DNA of 58,614 bases, from positions 3,302,540 to 3,361,153 of the forward strand of contig CM012953.1 of NCBI GenBank assembly GCA_000181795.3, written 5' to 3'. This stretch comes from Trichinella spiralis. Lineage: Eukaryota > Nematoda > Enoplea > Trichinellida > Trichinellidae. Position 1 is the first letter of the stretch; each line of letters opens with the position of its first letter. The translations under genes and the position numbers were made by a program. Positions 51,490 through 58,614 of the stretch are shown one piece after another. Under the pieces are notes generated by a model. That model was not told the DNA's origin and did no database searches. It worked only from the letters and a program-made list of their open reading frames with translations.

Positions 51490-52141
51490 TGTTACGTCCG
51501 TAACGACGCCGACCCCGTCGGCGTGACCCCACCCGCGCCCATGGTGCCCGACGGTCGCGGACGGAGGAAGAACAATACCCGCGCACCGCTGACCAGATCG
51601 TTATCTCGGCGTCTGGCAGCCCCGGACAGGGGTCAAAGAGACCCCTGTGGCGGTTACGGATGACCGTTGCGCGCCAGACAATGGCTGTTTACGTCATTGC
51701 GCCAGTTGCGGGTCGTGAAAGTACTTTGAAGAAGCCGCCAAATGGACGAGCACGCCAAATGACCATCGCGGGATCAAAGGGGCCGAAAGAATGGCAGCTT
51801 AATTGGAAGTCGACGGTGATTCAGATCGGCGCCTTTGATATCCAGCTCACCCGCTGTAAGAGAGCCGCCCATTGGCGGTCCGAGCGAGCCACCCGCCGGT
51901 GCCGCCGACCCGAGCTCTATATATCTGGCTACAAACGCGCGCCGCAACATTAACATCGGGAGAAGTTGTGGAAGTTAGTCGATTTGCTGTCTGTGGAGTA
52001 ATCACCGAATTCTCGTGCTGTTGTTTGTTCCTGTTATATACTGACTCTCTGTTCGCTGCGGTCGACGGAGTGCGTTCCTCTGATTATTCGTAATCGAATA
52101 AAACGAACGTATATTCGTTGTGTGTATTCGATCTGCTTGCA
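51490..52141 (+). mobile_element. GC-rich solo LTR
   Basis: It starts TGTTACGTCCGTAACGACGC and has a TATATATC box near 51918, AATAAAACG near 52096 and a CA end near 52141. At well above the local GC content it is compositionally unlike its neighbours. No coding part is attached. The right border is approximate. Confidence 0.6.
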
Positions 52142-52954
52142 TTCTACCTTACGCGACCGTCTTCTTGACTACCCAGTATTCGGTTGGCCAAGAAGAATCT
52201 ACACCATACAGTCCACTCTCGTTTGCCCGACGATCGAACGTCTGGCAAATTGTACTTGAGCATCGCGAGCGTACAGTACCCTCCACGGTTCTTACACATA
52301 TCCTAATGGAAATATTTTGACCAATGAAGCACGAAGTTTTGCAGACATTCACAATCAACAGATAGGACTCGGTCCACCTAGGGCACGATTTTCACCGCTG
52401 TTTCACAGCGTTATCTCATTGAACATTTTTGCCGTTTTCAGATTGGTTTTTACTGTCTAATTGTTCATTGGTACATACTTTTCTATTGTGATTAACTGTG
52501 TAACACCTTGTGTTAGGGTTATGTTTTTCGGTCAATCAAGCGAGGCATATCATTGATTTTTGACGTTTATTCACAAACCCATACAAACACTAACAGCACA
52601 CACACATACGTATACGCTTACAATCGCACAACGCTCCGCTATCACGAAATATATTAATGTTTGTTATTGCTAGATCGATGTGGCTATTTGAATTTTAAAT
52701 CGACCAACGCAATAAACAATTATGAATGGGCGTCAGCTTTATTTTCTCCATTTCGACTTTGACCTTATTATGATTGCTTTCACTACCATGCCCATTACAA
52801 CTGCAATATTTTTCGTTTCAGTGATTCAAATTTTGGATTTTCAAGAATATATATATATATATATTTATTTATAATTTTATTTCTTCATGTCTGTGCTAAT
52901 CAGCAGACTATTTTGCACAGAAACATTCTCGCTTTTCGTTACAAGCATATCTGA
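52142..52954. other. Gap with possible element debris and an AT microsatellite (52848-52866)
   Basis: A CAGTCCACT motif at 52207 is the same as the ends of the 12-kb miniature element, but no partner end was found nearby. A CA-rich run lies near 52600. Confidence 0.35.
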
Positions 52955-53095
52955 ATTAGGCAAATATGTAGTATACAGCTTTGTGTTACAACATCAACCA
53001 ACAAAGAACAATCAGTAATAATCAACAACAAACAAATCTGAACTATATTACAATATATACAACGAACAAAGATAAACTATACAATAATAATTAAT
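52955..53095 (+). repeat. Dispersed repeat, copy 2 (copy 1 at 1137-1250)
   Basis: It shares GCAAATATGTA.TATACA and CTATATTACAATATATAC with copy 1. The Tigger element begins right at its end. Confidence 0.6.
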
Positions 53096-53098
53096 GGA

Positions 53099-53509
53099 GT
53101 GAAACTCGGATATAACGATGGGCATTGGGGACAGAGATTTTGGTCGTCATAACCGGGTTTGCATACATATAGTTAGTTTATTGATACATATATGGTTAAG
53201 TTTATTCAAAAACTTCACTTCTGGTGAAAAAATCTTCCAAGGTTGTCTGACGCGTTTCGGTCTGTGATCTTCGACGAATTGTATGACAACAGAGATGGCT
53301 TCAACAATTCCTTCGTCAGCATTTTCTGTAGCTTCGATAAATCGCTCCAGATGGTCAACGCATTCATTTCAGTCCGGGTATGTTTTTAACGGGATACTTT
53401 CAACAGTTGCTGCATCTGTGTCAGAATCGTCATTGTTCACCTATTTCTCGCAATGGATGTCATTCACTATGTCATCCATTGCTAATACATCAGATGTAAT
53501 AACAGCGGC

Positions 53510-53547
<38 letters not shown>

Positions 53548-54394
53548 GGTCACGTTCAGAAATTTCATCAAATTGAGAAATACTTTCCCTCTTCTTTGTA
53601 CTGCTGCCTTGATGAAGGCCACACTGAATGGAACCAATCGTCAACGATTTTAATGTTTGGAGACCTTACTTTTCCACATTTACAGCAGTTGCTGTATCCG
53701 TGTCAGAGTTCTCCTGCTTGTCGCAATGGATGTCATTTACTATGTCATCCTTTGTTGGTACATCAGAGGTATTAGCAGCGGTGTCTATATCTTCATACAT
53801 GCAAATGTTATGCCTAGCGTCAAACTTGTCCAGCCATCCAGTGGTGCACGTAAAATCAGTATAACCAAGCATTGCAGCAAATAGCTCAGCTTTAATTTTT
53901 AAAATTGGTCCACTGATTTGGGTTCCAGTTTCGAAATTTTGCCCTCGAAACCATTCCATCAATGCTATTAATGTCGGTTTTCTCACACAAGAGAAACCTT
54001 TTCGCAGATGTGATGCCATTTTCATGTGCATCTAGAATAGCGCTTTGATTTTTCCAAATTATAGAAACAGTCGACTGTGATGAGCCAAACTGCTCACAAA
54101 CCGAAGAATTTTTCGTACCATCATTCAATGCATAGATGATAGCAAGTTTTTCTTTCACAGACAATGACTTCCTCTTAGCAAGACTGAGCGATGTATTAAA
54201 AGCACAACGCGCAACAGCTCTGCACCGTCAGCTACGTCACCACAGTTACTCACAATTGTTACTGATTTCTATCGTCATATCCAAGTTTCAAGATCGATAT
54301 AAAAAGTGTTTTTCATGTATACCATATGGCCAAACCAACCAAAAATAATGAAATTTCTATCGCATTAGCTGAACATCGTTATAACCCAGTTCTA
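53099..54394 (-). mobile_element. Tigger/pogo-type DNA transposon, internally deleted
   Basis: The left end GTGAAACTCGGATATAACG and the right end, reverse-complemented, TAGAACTGGGTTATAACG are Tigger-style inverted repeats. On the minus strand the transposase starts at 54164 with the CENP-B-type helix-turn-helix (SVKEKLAIIYALNDGTKN, STVSIIWKN). The second DNA-binding helix set (SGPILKIKAELFAAMLGY, GWLDKFDARHN) follows. Then come acidic segments and a C-terminal tail (DHLERFIEATENADEGIVEA). The DDE catalytic core is absent. A segment of about 100 bases is present twice (53400-53495 and 53684-53775), and an AT microsatellite lies in the frame. Confidence 0.85.
53511..53544 (+). repeat. AT microsatellite inside the Tigger element
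   Basis: A perfect TA run is present; on the minus strand it reads as a Tyr-Ile repeat within the transposase frame. Confidence 0.95.
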
Positions 54395-54694
54395 ATATAC
54401 GTACAACAATAATGAATAGTGCAGAGGTGCTATAATCGTACAGATGCAGGAATATAATAAGATATAAATCTCAAAACATGTCCCATACTAATTTCATTTC
54501 GATTATGTGTATTCCGTAAGCTGCGCTACGTCGTACGGAACCCCTTCGCCCCACCACCGTCTCAGTTTTACCCTGTTCATCAATGATCAGTTATAGAAAT
54601 TGATAAAATACCAGGTGGTTCTGACGTGCTCTTTTGTTCATTCGACTGTGCCAACATTCCAGATGGTTGTTGGTCTGCACAGCCACACCGTGGA

Positions 54695-55545
54695 CATTCC
54701 AAGTGATTTCCATGTGGCATCATTGCCTTTTGTTCATGTTGACAGAAGATTATTAATCACACACAAATGGCGCACAAATGCTGACATCAAACAATGCGAC
54801 GTCCACTGCAGAGAGAATTTGAAGCAACTTTGACAGCTTTTCAGTATTTATTTTATTATTTCATCAAGCAGGTGCTGTTCATCGCTTTTATTCCGCTTTC
54901 AAAGTGCTTTACATTTTATCCACCCGTTTTCATAAATACTGTTCAAAAGAAATGTCAGTTGCTTTCAATCGTCATATAAATTACCTTCTTAGCTAACAAT
55001 TAAATAAGATTTATGCCTAAGGTTCTTTTCTGTTTGACAGATATTGTTCTGATGAACGCTATTCAACTACAAAGGGAAAACGTAAAATTGATAAATTGCC
55101 ACAGCTGCAGTTTTCAGCTAAAACTGGGAGTGGTGACTGCTGAATGTTAGCATCGAAATACTTTTTTAATTTTGCCTGTCTGTTCTCTGAAAATATTTCT
55201 GGCTTGCAAACGAATTTAGTCTTTCCCGTCTTTCTTTCGCTCCTATTCACAAGAGTTATTGTTTTTCTTCTTATGTATCATTTAAATAAAAAATAAAATC
55301 TGGAATTCTGTTTAAAGTAAACATCGATGATTATACATTTTGTGTAAACAGTATTAAATTTGTTTTTCAATATTTAAAGTAAATCCAACTACTGGGTTGA
55401 TTAAACATTCAAGTTGCAATTGTTGTATTACGATGATAATCACATGTTGAAAATTCCAGATCAAAAAGGATCTGTTGTATTTAGAAATCATTTTACCAAA
55501 CAAAAGTAAAAGCAAAGAAAATTATTTTTCAGTTTCCTAATCCCT
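54695..55545 (+). repeat. Unclassified repeat of about 850 bases, copy B
   Basis: This is the inverted partner of 8085-8965 (see that entry). A 77-codon plus frame (54600-54833) runs into it and ends with HVDRRLLITHKWRTNADIK, conserved in copy A. Confidence 0.8.
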
Positions 55546-56024
55546 ATAAAAGCGTGGAAAAAGAGAGGAAAATTATTATTGAGCGAGTCGTGTGGTAGTT
55601 GTTAATCAGCTGTAGTACACTCGCAGGGCAATCGTACTACACTTGATTATTGACAATTAGGTTCTGCAGCTAACTGTCTTCTCTTGCGCTAGATCAGAAT
55701 TTTTGCAAAATCTCGCTTCGTATCTGATAATCGTGAGTATATTTTATTGAATATACAATAAAACAACAGGCAAATACGAATGAACTGATACAACGACTTC
55801 TCTTTCCCACGAACTAAAACCCAACTAAATAATTTACTATTATTCTCTGATTCAATAATAATAAAAGCAATATCGGTTGTTTATTTTTTGCCACAAAAAA
55901 CAACAAGATTAATCGATTACAAACGTTGGCAAAGTGGCAGGTTAATGCACACTTCTAAAAATATTATTCGAAGCGTAGGATTCTACAACAGCGTTCATTT
56001 CCCAGCTTGTTGTAAATTTTCGTA
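55546..56024. other. Stretch upstream of MULE fragment B
   Basis: It shows no similarity to the 160 bases upstream of fragment A. A TATAAAAG box at 55545 is the only promoter-like motif. Confidence 0.35.
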
Positions 56025-56442
56025 ATGGCAGATATTCCTAAGTTACGTCTTGTAACTAATCGTCGTGGTAATACGCCCCTTGTGTATGAAGGCAGGGCAT
56101 ACAAATTGCTACATACTGGAAAACGGGTAAAAAATTGAGGATGTTTCAAGGTATGTGCTTTGAAAATATTACATATGTACTTTGTTATTAAGAATTAGTT
56201 CTGTTTTGGTACAGGATAAAAAAGAATGCAAACGTGGAGTAACCAACAACCTGGATGTGACAGCGGTGATCAGGCGGACTCCCCATGGTGACGATTCTCC
56301 GGTGGATGAGCACATCGCGTACAAAATGGAAAAAAGAGTCATTTTAAAAAAGCGGAGTTCGGAAGAAGCGAAGACCCTCCTGCAAATTTATGATGAAGAA
56401 GCCTTCCTGGGCGTACCTTGTAGCGGTTTCTTGAAGCTTTAA
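56025..56442 (+). mobile_element. Mutator-like element N-terminal fragment B with FLYWCH finger
   Basis: The frame starts at 56025 (MADIPKLRLVTNRRG), with an intron at 56151-56214 in the same place as in fragment A, then runs from DKKECKRG through SPVDEHIAYKMEKR to a stop at 56440. The YWRC tyrosine-tryptophan pair is replaced by an in-frame TGA, so the finger is dead. The rest of the transposase is absent. Confidence 0.75.
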
Positions 56443-57321
56443 TGTACCTCACGCCAGAGCCGATTTAATGCCGCCTTTCAATTGGTGGTTTTGTATAATA
56501 TTTTTTGTATAATATTTTATTATCACTGTTGTTATTATCTGTTATTTGCTGCTGTTCATTATTCATATGCTATTCTCTGTTATTTACTATTGATATTGTT
56601 GTTGTTGAGCATTGAAAAGTAAATTTCCTTTAGAAAAATTGACTTCAAAAAATAATTAAACTTCATTTGGCTACCATAACAATGAAACATAAAGAAATTT
56701 TTTAAAAATCATATTAGAAATACTAATGACTAAAAATGCAAAGTGGAAAAGTAAATATTTAAAAGAAAAAACAGCTAAAAACAATGAAAAAATTCCACCG
56801 TCAAATTGGTGACGTCACGCAGCAAACATTAAAAGAGATCAAAGGTTACCTAATGAATCGTTATGTTATTGAAAATTTGGACCAATGCAATGAAAAAAAT
56901 TGTAGATAATCAAAGCAGAACAATTTTAATCATTGAAAAGTTTAGGCGATAGAACCAATGTTATTACGCCATAACTATGCAATGAGAAGCGATCCAATGA
57001 TTTTTTGATTTTTTGAAACTCGATTTTTCGCGAAACAATAGAACATTAGCACTGAAAATTTTACCCTGAGAGACTTCCAATGGCAGAAAAGTTTCCGTGC
57101 GAAACAGTCTGTAAAAGACGGAAAAGTAGATTTGTACATGATAATCATTAAGACCCAACTGTAGTTCTTGCCTTGGTAAGAAAGTCAAGAATAAACGAAC
57201 GGAATGTGTCGTGACTAGTTGTGTGCTTGTCATTATGTGTTATTTTTCGTTGCTTTTCCAATTTTGACCTTTGAAACCTTGTATTAATCTATTTCTATTA
57301 CTTTTGAGTAAATATTTGTAT
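56443..57321. other. AT-rich stretch, no gene seen
   Basis: No supported feature was found. Confidence 0.4.
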
Positions 57322-57544
57322 TGTGACGACGGTGGAACATAATTGTACCTGCACATCCTGCCGTTATTTTTGTAGGACATCGACAGTAGGAGATACCAAG
57401 TCGGAAGCCGGTGATTGTGTGTGGTGCGGCTGTTATTCCGTTTTTGTTATTTCGTCATTGTTGCTTACGCTGTTTTATGCTTTGTTTAATAAAGTTTTCA
57501 CTTCTCGCCATGGTCCGAATCACGTAGCGCCGACGAGCGCTACA
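57322..57544 (+). mobile_element. LTR-like segment of the same family as 28251-28440
   Basis: It starts TGTGACGACGG, carries AATAAAG near 57487 and ends GTAGCGCCGACGAGCGCTACA-like (last 17 bases CGCCGACGAGCGCTACA). The end resembles the inverted LTR nested in the gypsy at 28.3 kb. It abuts the BEL LTR. Confidence 0.5.
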
Positions 57545-57970
57545 TGTTCGAAACTAGAATGTTTATTTCAACATTTTGTAGCTATTTTTAGATGCTATAA
57601 AGGACTTGTTTACTCGAACGCAACTGCGCTGATTGCGTAGTTTATTGGGACGAGTTTGATAGTCTGCGAAGAAGAGTGGTGAAGTCAACGAAGAAGTTGG
57701 CGGTAATGAAGCACCGCTTGCAAAGTGATTCTGCTTGAACGTTGTCGTTGAGTTCGAGTAAAACTGTTTCTCTCTGATTGCCGTTATTGCTGAGAGCAGT
57801 ATGTTTGTGCGGAATGATATTTGCTTGGACGCAGTTGGTATCACAATTAAACAATGAACCAGAGAAAGCGTAATTCGTCACGTGGACAGATAAGGCGCGA
57901 AGAACTACACTCAGTACTGGAATCTGATTGTTAGTTATTAAAAGTGTAGTATTGTCCCTTTGATATTACA
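57545..57970 (+). mobile_element. 5' LTR of a BEL/Pao element
   Basis: It runs TGTTCGAAACTAG..TGATATTACA, with a TATAAAGG box near 57597, and is followed by TTGGTGCCACGAGCCGGGA, the same primer-binding-type sequence as the BEL at 48.1 kb. A partial inverted copy is at 31010-31169. Confidence 0.75.
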
Positions 57971-58614
57971 CATTTTTTGGTGCCACGAGCCGGGAACAAG
58001 GAGTCTGGATTTGGAGAGCTAGATACTTCTCAGGTGGTGATAGCTAGTCTGCAACGCAATATCACAGTTAGGAACAGTTAGAAGATTTTCAACTATGGAC
58101 AACTTGAACCAACGAAGAGCTGCTCAAGTACGCTGGTTAAAGGTTGCCATGGACAACATGGAAGCAGCTTTAGATGGCAGTGCGGTAGATGGAATGATAG
58201 ATATCCGAATTCCAAGGTGTCTCATCCCATTTTGTTTCGCCACAATAAAAAAATAAACAGCTGCACGCATTCGGTGACGCATCGGAAACTGCCTATGGAG
58301 CAGTGGTCTATTTGGTAGTAACAGAGGAAGACCACAGCACAATTTCAAATCTAGTGATGGCCAAATCGCCGGTTGCACCTTTGAAGAAAATGACACTCCC
58401 TCGTTTGGAACTAATGGCGGCACAAATGGCAGCTAAATTGATAACCTTCGTCAGAGACGCTATGAAGATAAGAATTGACAGATTAACTTGCTGTACTCAC
58501 GGCAAGATTACTTTATGTTGGATAAAGGGTTCGTCATTTTAAATTTTATTTCAGGAAATTTATCCTATTGTTTCTAACATCATAATGTTCAGTCCTGCTT
58601 TTCTATTATTCGAA
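57971..58614 (+). mobile_element. BEL/Pao internal fragment, running off the right edge
   Basis: After the leader, a short frame (MDNLNQRRAAQVRWL, near 58095) is followed by an RNase H segment (LHAFGDASETAYGAVVY, then MTLPRLELMAAQMAAKLITF). Much of gag and pol between these parts is missing. Broken; it may continue past the window. Confidence 0.8.

Overview
This looks like nuclear DNA of a nematode. Trichinella or a close relative (order Trichinellida) is my best guess, but it is an inference. The reasons are AT-rich intergenic DNA, compact genes with GT..AG introns of mostly 47-100 bases, a nematode-style chemoreceptor-like seven-pass receptor, and a dense load of BEL/Pao and Ty3/gypsy fossils with several DNA transposon families. 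There is no sign of operons or bacterial genes. All gene models were built by eye from splice signals, reading phase and similarity to remembered families.

Eight host protein genes and one tRNA can be supported. From left to right they are: the 5' part of KRR1 (small-subunit processome; minus, 1-881, running off the left edge); a lysine-rich membrane-anchored protein with an 84-residue internal repeat (minus, 5779-7050); a 100-residue one-pass membrane protein (plus, 13253-13670); PGS1 (plus, 14668-16798), the mitochondrial phosphatidylglycerophosphate synthase; tRNA-Lys(UUU) (18512-18584); cytoplasmic YARS1 with its EMAP-II tail (minus, 18875-21315, 11 exons); a seven-pass receptor (plus, 23895-25267); ALG8 (minus, 32030-33854); POLR2L/RPB10 (plus, 34386-34667); and DDX52/Rok1 (plus, 36380-39143, 12 exons). 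ALG8 and RPB10 are divergent and share a 531-base upstream region. KRR1, DDX52 and RPB10 serve ribosome production and transcription, YARS1 and tRNA-Lys serve translation, ALG8 serves N-glycosylation and PGS1 serves cardiolipin synthesis. They are housekeeping genes with no evident shared pathway.

The rest is mostly transposable-element debris. Broken gypsy elements lie at 1.4-3.1, 25.8-30.1, 35.6-36.1, 43.1-44.7, 49.1-49.6 and 50.6-51.5 kb. Broken BEL/Pao elements lie at 9.6-11.1, 30.1-31.2, 44.7-48.3, 48.35-48.9, 49.7-50.1 and 57.5-58.6 kb. The stretch 40.3-52.2 kb is almost wholly nested elements.

DNA transposons are well defined by their ends: a 2.25-kb piggyBac relative (40839-43092) flanked by TTAA and inserted in a gypsy LTR; a 206-base TTAA-flanked miniature (17618-17823) nested in a Tigger-like element; a hAT miniature with an exact 8-base duplication (23203-23451); a TA-flanked miniature (11982-12209); a Tigger (53099-54394); and FLYWCH-bearing Mutator-like remnants at 9.1 and 56.0 kb.

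The most unusual signals are the CATATG-centred 16-base palindromes near both ends of both TTAA elements, the repeat architecture of the lysine-rich protein, and an unclassified repeat of about 850 bases at 8.1 and 54.7 kb in opposite orientation.
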